The notes: generated by a model from the letters alone, not told the origin. DNA of 64,000 bases from Variovorax davisae (GCF_030316845.1 NZ_JASZYS010000009.1:62001-126000), one strand, 5' to 3'. Numbered from the stretch's first letter, positions 34,460 through 43,680 are shown. Made by a program: numbers and translations.

Positions 34460-36454
34460 ATGTTCACGACCCCCTTTCTCGACATCCCGCCCCTGGCGGC
34501 GGCCGCCGGCACCGTCCGCCTGCCGGGCTCCAAGAGCATTTCCAACCGCGTGCTGCTGCTGGCGGCACTGGCCAGCGGCACGACGACCGTGCGCGACCTG
34601 CTCGACTCGGACGACACCCGGGTCATGCTCGATGCCCTGGCCGCGCTCGGCTGCAAGGTCGAGCGCGCGGGCGACACCCTGCGCATCGAAGGCCTGGGCG
34701 GTCGCTTGAAGACACCCTCGGCGTCGCTGTTCCTCGGCAACGCCGGCACCGCAATGCGGCCGCTGACCGCCGCGCTGGCCCTGCTGGGCGGCGAGTTCGA
34801 ACTGCGCGGCGTGCCGCGCATGCACGAGCGCCCGATCGGCGACCTGGTCGACGCCCTGACCCAGCTCGGCTGCCGCGTCGACTACCTCGGCAATCCGGGC
34901 TATCCGCCGCTGCAGATCCATCCGGTCGCGCTCGACGCCCTGCAGCTCGACACGCCGATCCGCGTGCGCGGCGACGTCTCCAGCCAGTTCCTGACTGCGC
35001 TCCTGTTGGCGCTGCCCCTTGCGGCCCGGCGCGACATCGTGATCGACGTCGTCGGCGAGCTGATCTCCAAGCCCTACATCGAGATCACGCTCAACCTGCT
35101 GGCGCGCTTCGGCATCACGGTGCAGCGCGAGGGCTGGCAGCGCTTCACCATCCCGGCCGGCAGCCAGTACCGCTCGCCGGGCGACATCCACGTCGAGGCC
35201 GATGCCTCGTCGGCCAGCTATTTCGTCGCGCTCGGCGCCATCGCCGAAGGAACGGGCATCCGGATCGAGGGCGTGGGCGCCGAATCGATCCAGGGCGACA
35301 TCCGCTTCATCGACGCCGCGCGGCAGATGGGCGCAGTGGTCGACAGCGGGCCCAACTGGCTGGCGATCTCGCGCAGCGCGTGGCCGCTACGGGCGATCGA
35401 CCTCGACGCCAACCACATCCCCGACGCCGCGATGACGCTGGCCGTGATGGCGCTCTACGCCGACGGCCCGAGCACCTTGCGCAACATCGCCAGCTGGCGG
35501 GTCAAGGAAACCGACCGCATCGACGCGATGGCCAACGAGCTGCGCAAGCTCGGCGCCACGGTCGAGGACGGCCCCGACTTCATCCGCGTCCACCCGCTGG
35601 CGGCCGGCGGCTGGCGCCCGGCCAGCATCGAGACCTACGACGACCACCGGGTGGCGATGTGCTTCTCGCTGGCGGCCTTCAATCCGGACCGCGTCGCGGT
35701 GCGCATCCTCGATCCGCACTGCGTCGCCAAGACCTTCCCGGACTACTTCGAGACCCTGTTCTCGGTCGCCCAGGCCCCCGAGGTGCCGGTGATCTGCATC
35801 GACGGCCCGACCGCCTCGGGCAAGGGCACGCTGACGGTCGAGGTGGCGCGGCGGCTGGGCTACCACTACCTGGATTCGGGCACGCTCTACCGGGTGACCG
35901 GGCTGGTGATGCGCCGCGCCGGGCTCGACGCCGAGCCCGCCCACGAGGCCCGCATCGCCGACCTCGCGCGGGCCCTGCCCCTGGTCTTCAGCGAGGGCAA
36001 GGTGCTGCTGGCGGGCGAGGATGTGAGCGAAGACTTGCGCACCGAGGCCGCCGGCATGGACGCCTCGCGCGTCTCGGCCCTGCCGGCGGTGCGGGCCGCC
36101 CTGCTGGCGCTGCAGCGCAGCTTCCGGCGCCTGCCGGGCCTGGTGGCCGACGGCCGCGACATGGGCACCGTGATCTTCCCCGACGCCGACCTCAAGGTGT
36201 ACCTCACGGCGAGCGCCGCCCACCGCGCCGAGCGCCGTTATAAGCAGTTGATTTCAAAGGGAATTTCGACTACAATCGACAGTCTTCGCGCCGATCTGGA
36301 AGCGCGTGATCTCCGGGACTCGTCCCGCAGCGTCGCGCCACTCAAGCCGGCGCCTGATGCCCGCCTCCTGGACAACTCGCACCAGACGATCGAGCAATCG
36401 GTCGTGCAGGTGCTTGCCTGGTGGCAGGAAGTACAGCCGTTCGAGTCCGCTTGA
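34460..36454 (+). CDS. aroA-cmk: Fused EPSP synthase/cytidylate kinase
   Basis: The 664-aa product fuses two enzymes. Residues 1 to about 440 are 5-enolpyruvylshikimate-3-phosphate synthase (LPGSKSISNRVLLLAAL, LFLGNAGTAMRPL, RMHERPIGDLVDAL, WRVKETDRIDAM). From about 443 there is cytidylate kinase (P-loop IDGPTASGKGT with Gly449, DSGTLYRVTGL, VADGRDMGTVIFPDA, RRYKQLISKG). The first acts in the shikimate pathway, the second phosphorylates CMP/dCMP. In most bacteria they are separate adjacent genes. The 3' part of the cmk segment contains an AT-rich patch with a promoter for rpsA. Confidence 0.95.
   Translation: MFTTPFLDIPPLAAAAGTVRLPGSKSISNRVLLLAALASGTTTVRDLLDSDDTRVMLDALAALGCKVERAGDTLRIEGLGGRLKTPSASLFLGNAGTAMRPLTAALALLGGEFELRGVPRMHERPIGDLVDALTQLGCRVDYLGNPGYPPLQIHPVALDALQLDTPIRVRGDVSSQFLTALLLALPLAARRDIVIDVVGELISKPYIEITLNLLARFGITVQREGWQRFTIPAGSQYRSPGDIHVEADASSASYFVALGAIAEGTGIRIEGVGAESIQGDIRFIDAARQMGAVVDSGPNWLAISRSAWPLRAIDLDANHIPDAAMTLAVMALYADGPSTLRNIASWRVKETDRIDAMANELRKLGATVEDGPDFIRVHPLAAGGWRPASIETYDDHRVAMCFSLAAFNPDRVAVRILDPHCVAKTFPDYFETLFSVAQAPEVPVICIDGPTASGKGTLTVEVARRLGYHYLDSGTLYRVTGLVMRRAGLDAEPAHEARIADLARALPLVFSEGKVLLAGEDVSEDLRTEAAGMDASRVSALPAVRAALLALQRSFRRLPGLVADGRDMGTVIFPDADLKVYLTASAAHRAERRYKQLISKGISTTIDSLRADLEARDLRDSSRSVAPLKPAPDARLLDNSHQTIEQSVVQVLAWWQEVQPFESA
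36248..36276 (+). promoter_or_regulatory. Sigma-70 promoter for rpsA inside cmk
   Basis: TTGATT (36248-36253) and TACAAT (36271-36276) are separated by exactly 17 bp and closely match the sigma-70 consensus. They lie in a short AT-rich patch of otherwise GC-rich coding sequence about 340 bp before rpsA. E. coli rpsA is also known to be transcribed partly from promoters within or near cmk. Confidence 0.72.
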
Positions 36455-36616
36455 ACGGTGTTTTCGATCCAGCCGGGTCCCCGCCGCGCGACAGCGCATC
36501 GGCCTTGCTGGTTGTTCAACCCTAACCGGGCCCGAAGCCCACACAACCGCCGCCGCCAGACCCAAGCCAGCCGCAATGGTGCAGCTGCAAACCCTGCGTG
36601 ACGGAAGGAAAAACAC

Positions 36617-38302
36617 ATGTCTGAATCTTTTGCCGACCTATTCGAAGAATCCCTGAAGCGTTCGGAGATGCGCACCGGTGAGGTCATCACCGCCGAAGTC
36701 GTGCGTGTCGAACACAACCACGTCGTCGTCAACGCAGGCCTCAAGTCCGAAGCCTACGTGCCGATCGAAGAGTTCAAGAACGACAAGGGCGAGCTCGAAG
36801 TCCAGGCCGGCGATTTCGTTTCCGTGGCCATCGGCAGCGTCGAAAACGGCTACGGCGACACCATCCTCTCGCGCGACACCGCCAAGCGTCTGGCTTCGTG
36901 GCTCGCGCTGGAGAAGGCCCTCGAATCCGGCGACTTCGTCACCGGCACCACGAGCGGCAAGGTCAAGGGCGGCCTCACGGTGCTGGTCAACGGCATCCGC
37001 GCCTTCCTGCCGGGTTCGCTGATCGACACCCGTCCGATCAAGGACCTGACCCCGTACGAGAACAAGACCCTCGAATTCAAGGTCATCAAGCTCGACCGCA
37101 AGCGCAACAACGTGGTGCTGTCGCGCCGTGCCGTGGTCGAAGCCAGCATGGGCGAAGAACGCGCCAAGCTGATGGAAACCCTGAAGGAAGGCGCAGTCGT
37201 GCGCGGCGTCGTCAAGAACATCACCGAATACGGTGCGTTCGTCGACCTCGGCGGCATCGACGGTCTGCTGCACATCACCGACATGGCATGGCGCCGCGTC
37301 CGCCATCCGAGCGAAGTGGTCCAGGCCGGCCAGGAAATCACCGCCAAGATCCTCAAGTTCGACACCGAGAAGAACCGTGTCTCGCTGGGTCTGAAGCAGA
37401 TGGGCGACGACCCGTGGATGGGCGTTTCGCGCCGCTACCCGCAATCGACCCGCCTGTTCGGCAAGGTCACGAACATCGCCGACTACGGCGCGTTCGTCGA
37501 ACTCGAACCCGGCATCGAAGGCCTGGTGCACGTCTCCGAAATGGACTGGACCAACAAGAACATCGCGCCGAACAAGATCGTCTCGCTCGGCGACGAAGTC
37601 GAAGTCATGGTCCTCGAGATCGACGAAGACAAGCGCCGCATCAGCCTCGGCATGAAGCAGTGTAAGGCCAACCCGTGGCAGGAGTTCGCGCAGAACACCA
37701 AGCGCGGCGACCGCGTCAAGGGCCCGATCAAGTCGATCACCGACTTCGGCGTGTTCGTGGGCCTGGCTGCCGGCATCGACGGTCTGGTGCACCTGTCCGA
37801 CCTCTCGTGGAACGAAACCGGCGAGACCGCCGTTCGCAACTACAAGAAGGGCCAGGAAGTCGAAGCGATCGTGCTGGCTGTCGATGTCGACCGCGAGCGC
37901 ATCTCGCTGGGCATCAAGCAGCTCGACAGCGATCCGTTCACCACGTTCACGACCGTGAACGACAAGGGCCAGATCGTGACCGGCAAAGTCAAGACCGTGG
38001 ACGCCCGCGGCGCTGAAATCGACCTCGGCGAAGACATCATCGGCTACCTGCGCGCCAGCGAAATCTCCCGCGATCGCGTGGAAGATGCACGCAACGTGCT
38101 CAAGGAAGGCGACGAAGTCACGGCCGTGGTGGTCAATGTGGATCGCAAGACCCGCAACATCCAGCTGTCGATCAAGCAGAAGGACATGGTCGACGAGCAA
38201 GGCGCCATGGCCAGCCTGAGCCAGCAGTCGGCACGCGAGAACGCGGGCACGACCAGCCTGGGCGCCCTGCTGCGCGCCAAGCTGGACAACTCGGACAAGT
38301 AA
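36617..38302 (+). CDS. rpsA: 30S ribosomal protein S1
   Basis: The 561-aa protein has six S1/OB-fold repeats; repeats three to five carry phrases such as EYGAFVDLGGIDGLLHI, DYGAFVELEPGIEGLVHVSEM and DFGVFVGLAAGIDGLVHLSDL. It binds mRNA on the 30S subunit and is needed for initiation on most transcripts. Codons are strongly optimised (GAA, AAG, GGC), as expected for high expression. A good ribosome-binding site GGAAGGA lies before the ATG, with a 162-nt leader after the aroA-cmk stop. Confidence 0.98.
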   Translation: MSESFADLFEESLKRSEMRTGEVITAEVVRVEHNHVVVNAGLKSEAYVPIEEFKNDKGELEVQAGDFVSVAIGSVENGYGDTILSRDTAKRLASWLALEKALESGDFVTGTTSGKVKGGLTVLVNGIRAFLPGSLIDTRPIKDLTPYENKTLEFKVIKLDRKRNNVVLSRRAVVEASMGEERAKLMETLKEGAVVRGVVKNITEYGAFVDLGGIDGLLHITDMAWRRVRHPSEVVQAGQEITAKILKFDTEKNRVSLGLKQMGDDPWMGVSRRYPQSTRLFGKVTNIADYGAFVELEPGIEGLVHVSEMDWTNKNIAPNKIVSLGDEVEVMVLEIDEDKRRISLGMKQCKANPWQEFAQNTKRGDRVKGPIKSITDFGVFVGLAAGIDGLVHLSDLSWNETGETAVRNYKKGQEVEAIVLAVDVDRERISLGIKQLDSDPFTTFTTVNDKGQIVTGKVKTVDARGAEIDLGEDIIGYLRASEISRDRVEDARNVLKEGDEVTAVVVNVDRKTRNIQLSIKQKDMVDEQGAMASLSQQSARENAGTTSLGALLRAKLDNSDK

Positions 38303-38315
38303 TCCGGGTCCCGGG

Positions 38316-38352
38316 GACAGGGTTGGCGCCGGGCGCCACCCTGTCTTTTTTT
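38316..38352 (+). terminator. Rho-independent terminator after rpsA
   Basis: GACAGGG (38316-38322) pairs with CCCTGTC (38339-38345) and TGGCGCC (38324-38330) with GGCGCCA (38332-38338), giving a long stem with one bulge, followed by eight T residues. It lies 14 bp after the rpsA stop and separates it from ihfB. Confidence 0.92.
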
Positions 38353-38370
38353 TCGCCTACATTTCTTGCC

Positions 38371-38688
38371 ATGACCCGCTCCGATCTCGTCGAAGAACTC
38401 GCCGCCCGCTTTGCGCAACTGACGCACCGCGACGCCGAATACGCCGTCAAGACCATCCTCGACGCCATGGGCGACGCGCTGGTGCGCGGCCATCGCATCG
38501 AGATCCGCGGCTTCGGCAGCTTCACGGTCAACCGGCGCCCGCCGCGCATCGGACGCAATCCGCGGTCCGGCGAAAGCGTGCAGATCCCCGAGAAGCGCGT
38601 GCCCCACTTCAAGCCGGGCAAGGCCCTGCGCGAGGCGGTCGACGCCCAGACCGCGATCCTCGACGCCGAGAAGAACAAGGCCCGCTGA
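38371..38688 (+). CDS. ihfB: Integration host factor subunit beta
   Basis: A 105-aa DNA-bending protein of the HU/IHF family: MTRSDLVEELAARF at the start, RIEIRGFGSFTVNRRPPRIGRNPRSG (the DNA-inserting beta arm with its Pro) and VPHFKPGKALRE. The heterodimer with IhfA bends DNA and assists sigma-54 promoters such as that of glnA, recombination and replication. It follows the rpsA terminator, so read-through or a local promoter must serve it. Confidence 0.96.
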   Translation: MTRSDLVEELAARFAQLTHRDAEYAVKTILDAMGDALVRGHRIEIRGFGSFTVNRRPPRIGRNPRSGESVQIPEKRVPHFKPGKALREAVDAQTAILDAEKNKAR

Positions 38689-38720
38689 GGCATAGAATTC
38701 CCCGGCCATCGGGGACCCGC

Positions 38721-39038
38721 ATGAAATACCTCCTGTGGCTGCTCAAGGCAGCCATTTTTTTTACCCTCTTCGCCTTCGCGCTGAACAACCAGCACGACGC
38801 CACCGTCTACTTCTTCTTCGGCACCTCGTGGCGCGCGCCGCTGGTGCTGGTGGTGCTGGCGGCCTTTGCGGGCGGCCTGGTGGTCGGCGCGCTCGGCATG
38901 CTGCCGGGCTGGTGGAAACACCGCAGCGCCGCCGCCCAGCGGCCCGCCGCCCCGGTCGCCCCGGCGACGGCCTCCCCCGCAGCGCCGCCTGCGCCTGCCA
39001 CCACCGACCTGCCCGCCGTTCGCCAACATGGACTTTGA
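38721..39038 (+). CDS. lapA: LapA-family membrane protein
   Basis: A 105-aa protein with two transmembrane segments (LLWLLKAAIFFTLFAFAL and APLVLVVLAAFAGGLVVGALG) and a Pro/Ala-rich cytoplasmic tail. LapA partners LapB in regulating LpxC turnover and lipopolysaccharide assembly. Its stop overlaps the lapB start by 11 bp. The NNQHDATVYFFFGTSWRAPL link between the helices is typical of the family. Confidence 0.88.
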   Translation: MKYLLWLLKAAIFFTLFAFALNNQHDATVYFFFGTSWRAPLVLVVLAAFAGGLVVGALGMLPGWWKHRSAAAQRPAAPVAPATASPAAPPAPATTDLPAVRQHGL

Positions 39039-40212
39039 TTTCAGCTGGCTGCTGCTCGGCCTGCCCATTGCCTTCGTGCTCGGCTGGCTCGCATCGCGCT
39101 TCGACCTGCGGCAGCTCAGGATCGAGAACCGCCAGGCGCCCAAGGCCTATTTCCGCGGCCTGAACTTCCTGCTCAACGAGCAGCAGGACCAGGCCATCGA
39201 CGCCTTCATCGAGGCGGTTCAGAACGACCCCGACACGCAGGAGCTGCATTTCGCGCTCGGCAACCTGTTCCGTCGCCGCGGCGAGTACCAGCGCGCGGTC
39301 CGCGTGCACGAGCACCTGCTGGGCAGGGGGGACCTGAGCCGCGCCGATCGCGACCGCGCGCAGCACGCCCTGGCGCAGGATTTCCTGCGCGCCGGCCTGC
39401 TCGACCGCGCCGAGGCCGCGCTGCAGAAGCTCGAGGGCACGCGCTACGAGAACGAGGCCCGGCTCTCGCTGCTGGCGATCTACGAACGCTCGCGCGAATG
39501 GGCCCAGGCCGAGGACGTGGCGCAGAAGCTCGACGAGTCCGACCAGGCCAGCTACAGCACCCGCCGGGCCCACCATCTGTGCGAGCAGGCGGCCGAACGC
39601 GTGGCCGCCGGCGACCTCGGCGCCGCGGCCCGGCTGCTGCAGCAGGCGGTCGCGCTGGCGCCCGAGGCGCCGCGCCCGGCCATCGACAGCGCCACCCTGC
39701 AACTGCGCAAGGGCGATGCGGCGGCCGCCTTCGACACGCTGGCGGCCCTGAGCGAGACCGCGCCGCTGGCCCTGCCCCTGTACGCGGCGGCGATGCAGCA
39801 GGCCGCGGTGGCTTCGCAGCGCTCCGGCGAGGCGCTGGCGCTGCTGCAGCGCCGCTACGTGGCGTCGCCATCGATCGATGTGCTCGAGGCGATCATCGCG
39901 CTGGGGGGCACGCCGGCCCTGCCCGACGACGCGCCCTCGGACGCAGCGATCGCGGCGCAGCCGCGCGACGGCTACATCGCCCACCTGGCGCACCACCCCT
40001 CGCTGGTGGCGGCCTCGCGCTGGCTGGCCAGCGAGCGCTTCGAGCATGAGCAGTTCCACCCGCAGGTGCAGCGCTCGCTCGACCAGGCCACCCGGCCGCT
40101 GATGCGCTACCGCTGCGCGGCCTGCGGTTTCGAGGCCCACCAGTACTTCTGGCACTGTCCGGGCTGCCAGGCCTGGGACAGCTACCCCCCGCGGCGCGTC
40201 GAGGAACTCTGA
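39028..40212 (+). CDS. lapB: Lipopolysaccharide assembly protein LapB (YciM)
   Basis: The 394-aa protein has one N-terminal membrane anchor (WLLLGLPIAFVLGWLAS), a run of TPR repeats (YFRGLNFLLNEQQDQAIDAFIE and following) and a C-terminal rubredoxin-type zinc/iron site (CAACGF and CPGCQAW). LapB binds FtsH and LpxC to limit lipid A synthesis. The ATG lies within the end of lapA, indicating coupled translation. Confidence 0.94.
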   Translation: MDFDFSWLLLGLPIAFVLGWLASRFDLRQLRIENRQAPKAYFRGLNFLLNEQQDQAIDAFIEAVQNDPDTQELHFALGNLFRRRGEYQRAVRVHEHLLGRGDLSRADRDRAQHALAQDFLRAGLLDRAEAALQKLEGTRYENEARLSLLAIYERSREWAQAEDVAQKLDESDQASYSTRRAHHLCEQAAERVAAGDLGAAARLLQQAVALAPEAPRPAIDSATLQLRKGDAAAAFDTLAALSETAPLALPLYAAAMQQAAVASQRSGEALALLQRRYVASPSIDVLEAIIALGGTPALPDDAPSDAAIAAQPRDGYIAHLAHHPSLVAASRWLASERFEHEQFHPQVQRSLDQATRPLMRYRCAACGFEAHQYFWHCPGCQAWDSYPPRRVEEL

Positions 40213-40318
40213 CCTCCCCGCCGCGGCCCATCGCCGCTATCATCTTGCGCGCCGGGCGCACTCGGCGCGCGGCGGGGTGCTTCGGCACCTCCCACACCAT
40301 GTCAGGGAGAGAAAAAAG

Positions 40319-40681
40319 ATGATGAAGAAGATACTGGCCATCGCGGCCATGCTGTTTGCTGTCGCCTCCTGGGCCGCAGTCGATGCCAACAAGGCCACCG
40401 AGGCGGAGTTGCTCGGCGTCAAGGGCGTGGGCCCGGCGATGTCCAAGCGCATCGTGGATGCCCGCAAGGACGCGCCGTTCAAGGACTGGGCGGACTTCAT
40501 GAGCCGCGTGAAAGGCGTGAAGGACAAGGCGGCGGCCAAGCTGTCGGCCGACGGGCTGACGATCAACGGCCAGGGCTTCGGCGCGCCGGCGCCTGCCGTC
40601 GCGGCGGCGAAGGCCGATCCCAAGGCGACGGGCAAGGCGGCAGCGGCGCCGGCGCCGGTCAAGGCCGCCGCCAAGCCCTGA
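40319..40681 (+). CDS. Secreted helix-hairpin-helix protein (ComEA-like)
   Basis: A 120-aa protein with a signal peptide (MMKKILAIAAMLFAVASWA) followed directly by a helix-hairpin-helix (AVDANKATEAELLGVKGVGP, PFKDWADFMSRVKGVKDKAA) and an Ala/Lys-rich tail. ComEA-type proteins bind DNA in the periplasm during natural transformation. No other competence genes are nearby, so the role is only suggested. A ribosome-binding site GGGAGAG precedes the start. Confidence 0.82.
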   Translation: MMKKILAIAAMLFAVASWAAVDANKATEAELLGVKGVGPAMSKRIVDARKDAPFKDWADFMSRVKGVKDKAAAKLSADGLTINGQGFGAPAPAVAAAKADPKATGKAAAAPAPVKAAAKP

Positions 40682-40713
40682 ACCCGTCCGGCCACGCCGG
40701 AACACGACACGAG

Positions 40714-40735
40714 GCCGCCTGCGGGCGGCTTTTTC
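40714..40735 (+). terminator. Rho-independent terminator
   Basis: GCCGCC (40714-40719) and GGCGGC (40724-40729) form a stem followed by TTTTT. It ends the helix-hairpin-helix gene transcript and isolates the TRAP transporter genes. Confidence 0.85.
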
Positions 40736-40853
40736 GTGCGCCAGTCAGATTCCCATCAGCACGGTCGTGGCAGGGAAAGGCCCGAGCGGTGGCCCGATAT
40801 TTGCACGTATGCTGCCGATCGCCTTTTCTACTTCCGCACGTTCTGGAGAGCCC

Positions 40854-41822
40854 ATGCATCACAAGTTCGGCATTGCCCTCGCTGGCCTGACCCTCGGCGC
40901 CGCCGCCTTCGCGCAGACCAAGTGGGACCTGCCCACCGCCTACCCCGCCACCAACTACCACACCGAAAACATCACGCAGTTCTCGAAGGATGTGGATGCG
41001 GCGACCGGCGGCAAGCTCAAGGTCACGGTGCACGCCAACGCGTCCTTGTTCAAGGCGCCCGAGATCAAGCGCGCGGTGCAGAGCGGCCAGGCCCAGGCCG
41101 GCGAGATCCTGCTGGCCAACTTCGCCAACGAGAACCCGATCTACGCGCTCGACGGCGTGCCCTTCCTGGCGACCACCTACCCCGAGGCGAAGAAGCTGTA
41201 CGAGGCCTCCAAGCCGGCCATGGAGAAGCTGCTCGCGGCCCAGGGCATCAAGGTGCTGTTCATGGTGCCGTGGGCGCCGCAGGGCATCTACTCGAAGAAG
41301 GAGATCGGCTCGGTGGCCGACCTGCGCGGCATCAAGTGGCGCGCCTACAGCCCGGCCACCGCCAAGATCGCCGAACTGATCGGCGCCCAGCCGGTGCAGA
41401 TCCAGCAGGCCGAGCTCAGCGCCGCGATGGCCACCGGCGTGATCGAGAGCTACATGAGCTCGGGCTCGACCGGCTACGACACCAAGACCTACGAGAACCT
41501 CAAGAACTTCTACGACACCCAGGCCTGGATCCCGAAGAACGCCGTGCTGGTGAACCTGAAGGCCTTCGAGGCGCTCGACCCGGCGACCAAGGCCGCGGTG
41601 ACCAAGGCGGCGGCCGACGCCGAGGCGCGTGGCTGGAAGGTCGCGCAGGAGAAGAACGACGAGTACAAGCGCCTGCTGGCCGAACGCGGCATGAAGATCC
41701 ACAAGCCCTCGCCGAAGCTCGATGCCGACATGCGGCAGGTGGGCGGCATCATGCAGGCCGACTGGCTCAAGGCCGCCGGCCCCGATGGCGCTTCCATCGT
41801 CGACGCCTACAAAAAGAAGTAG
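40854..41822 (+). CDS. dctP: TRAP transporter substrate-binding protein, DctP family
   Basis: A 322-aa periplasmic binding protein with a signal peptide (MHHKFGIALAGLTLGAAAFA). Typical DctP features are YPATNYHTENITQFSKDVDAATGGKL, VPWAPQGIYSKKEIGS, the conserved Arg of the substrate site in DLRGIKWRAYSP, and QAELSAAMATGVIES. Such proteins capture carboxylates for a Na-driven importer. The ligand cannot be predicted. dctQ starts 3 bp after its stop. Confidence 0.92.
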   Translation: MHHKFGIALAGLTLGAAAFAQTKWDLPTAYPATNYHTENITQFSKDVDAATGGKLKVTVHANASLFKAPEIKRAVQSGQAQAGEILLANFANENPIYALDGVPFLATTYPEAKKLYEASKPAMEKLLAAQGIKVLFMVPWAPQGIYSKKEIGSVADLRGIKWRAYSPATAKIAELIGAQPVQIQQAELSAAMATGVIESYMSSGSTGYDTKTYENLKNFYDTQAWIPKNAVLVNLKAFEALDPATKAAVTKAAADAEARGWKVAQEKNDEYKRLLAERGMKIHKPSPKLDADMRQVGGIMQADWLKAAGPDGASIVDAYKKK

Positions 41823-41825
41823 CCG

Positions 41826-42359
41826 ATGCGCCGCTGGCTGGACCGCCTGTACGACGGTGCAGGCGCGCTGGGCGCGTTCTGCGTGTTCCTGATCTTCGTG
41901 CTGATGATCGTGGCCGGCGTCGGCCGGCAGTTGAACTGGCACGTGAGCGGGCTCAACGACGTGGTCGCCTGGCTTTGCGCCGCCGCGGCCTTCTTCGCCA
42001 TGGCCCACGCCTTTCGCCACGGCGACTTCGTGCGCGTCACGCTGCTGCTCGAAGCCGTGCCGCCGAAGGTCCGGCGCGCGCTCGACGTCGGCTGCCTGCT
42101 GATCGCCGCGGTCGCGGTCGCCTACCTCACCTGGTCGGCGACCAGCTTCACCTGGGAGAGCTACGAGTTCGCCGAGATGGCGACCGGCCTGGTCGTGATC
42201 CCGATCTGGATTCCGCAATCGACCTTCGTGCTGGGCTGCTGGCTGCTGCTGATCGCCATGATCGACGAGCTGGTCGGCGTGGTGCGCGGCGAGAAGCCGA
42301 GCTACCAGCGCGCCGTCGAGGAGCGGCACGCCGCCGGCGACTTTTCTTCCGACGTCTGA
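41826..42359 (+). CDS. dctQ: TRAP transporter small membrane subunit, DctQ family
   Basis: The 177-aa protein has four transmembrane helices: near residues 12-35, 45-65, 88-105 and 130-150. The motif W-x-C-A-A-A-A-F-F (AWLCAAAAFFAMAHAFRHGDFVRV) is characteristic of DctQ. It joins the binding protein and the large subunit. It lies between dctP and dctM with gaps of 3 and 7 bp. Confidence 0.9.
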   Translation: MRRWLDRLYDGAGALGAFCVFLIFVLMIVAGVGRQLNWHVSGLNDVVAWLCAAAAFFAMAHAFRHGDFVRVTLLLEAVPPKVRRALDVGCLLIAAVAVAYLTWSATSFTWESYEFAEMATGLVVIPIWIPQSTFVLGCWLLLIAMIDELVGVVRGEKPSYQRAVEERHAAGDFSSDV

Positions 42360-42366
42360 GGCGCTC

Positions 42367-43680
42367 ATGCTCGAAACTCTTCTGATGGGCGCGCTGCTGC
42401 TCGCCATCATGCTGGTGCTGCTGGCCGGCGGCGTCTGGATCGCGATGACGCTGGCGATCGTCGGCTGGGTCGGCCAGGCCTTCTTCACCAACACGCTGCC
42501 GGCGAAGAACCTGTTCTCGTCGTTCTGGGAATCGAACGCCTCCTGGGAGCTGGCGGCGCTGCCGCTGTTCATCTGGATGGGCGAGATCCTGTTTCGCACC
42601 AAGCTCAGCGAGGAGATGTTCGAGGGCCTGCGGCCCTGGCTCAACCGCGTGCCCGGCCGGTTGATGCACACCACCATCCTCGGCTGCGGCGTGTTCGGCT
42701 CGGTCTCGGGCTCGTCGGCCGCGACCTGTGCCACCATCGCCAAGGTGGCGCTGCCGGAACTGGTGCGCCGCGGCTACAACGAGAAGCTGGCCATCGGCTC
42801 GCTGGCCACCGCGGGCACGCTGGGCATCCTGATCCCGCCGTCGATCACGATGGTGGTCTACGCGGTGGCGGCCGACGCCTCGATCATCCGGATCTTCCTG
42901 GCCGGCTTCCTGCCGGGGCTGCTGCTGATGGTGCTGTTCTCTGGCTATATCGGCTGGTGGAGCCTGCGCCACCCCGAGCAGGTGCCGCCGGCCGACCCCC
43001 CGACCTCCTTCATGGAGAAGATCCGGCTGTCGGGCAACCTGATCCCGTGCGCGCTCTTGATCGTCTTCATCGTCTGGGTGCTGATCGCAGGCTGGGCCAC
43101 CGCCACCGAATGCGCGGCCTTCGGCGTGCTGGGCTCGCTGGCCATCGCCGCCTGGGGCCGGAGCCTCAGCTGGAAGAACTTCAAGGACGGGATCATGGGC
43201 GCCACCCGCACCAGCTGCATGATCATGTTCATCCTGGCCGGCGCCGCCTTCCTGACCAAGACCATGGCCTTCACGGGCATCCCGCGCGAGCTGGCCGAGT
43301 GGGTCGACTCGATGCATCTGTCGCCCTATGCGCTGATCGGCGCGCTGGTGCTGGTGTACCTGGTGCTCGGCACCGCGCTCGACGGCATCTCGATGATCGT
43401 GCTGACCAGCGCGGTGGTGCTGCCGATGATCCAGAAGGCCGGCTTCGACCTGGTCTGGTTCGGCATCTTCATCGTGCTGCTGGTGGAGATCGCCGAGGTG
43501 ACGCCGCCGGTGGGCTTCAACCTCTTCGTGCTGCAGAACATGACCGGCAAGGACAGCAACGTGATCGCCAAGGCGGCGATTCCTTTCTTCTTCTGCCTGG
43601 TGCTGTGCATCGTGCTGATCACCGTGTTCCCGAGCATCGTGACGATCCTGCCCGACGTGGTGATGGGCGTCGAGAAGTAG
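42367..43680 (+). CDS. dctM: TRAP transporter large permease subunit, DctM family
   Basis: The 437-aa permease has about twelve hydrophobic segments. FGSVSGSSAATCATIAKVALPEL and GTLGILIPPSI carry the substrate/Na-binding loops typical of DctM, repeated in the second half as EIAEVTPPVGFNLFVLQ. With dctP and dctQ it makes a complete importer for a carboxylate-type solute in the inner membrane. Confidence 0.94.
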   Translation: MLETLLMGALLLAIMLVLLAGGVWIAMTLAIVGWVGQAFFTNTLPAKNLFSSFWESNASWELAALPLFIWMGEILFRTKLSEEMFEGLRPWLNRVPGRLMHTTILGCGVFGSVSGSSAATCATIAKVALPELVRRGYNEKLAIGSLATAGTLGILIPPSITMVVYAVAADASIIRIFLAGFLPGLLLMVLFSGYIGWWSLRHPEQVPPADPPTSFMEKIRLSGNLIPCALLIVFIVWVLIAGWATATECAAFGVLGSLAIAAWGRSLSWKNFKDGIMGATRTSCMIMFILAGAAFLTKTMAFTGIPRELAEWVDSMHLSPYALIGALVLVYLVLGTALDGISMIVLTSAVVLPMIQKAGFDLVWFGIFIVLLVEIAEVTPPVGFNLFVLQNMTGKDSNVIAKAAIPFFFCLVLCIVLITVFPSIVTILPDVVMGVEK

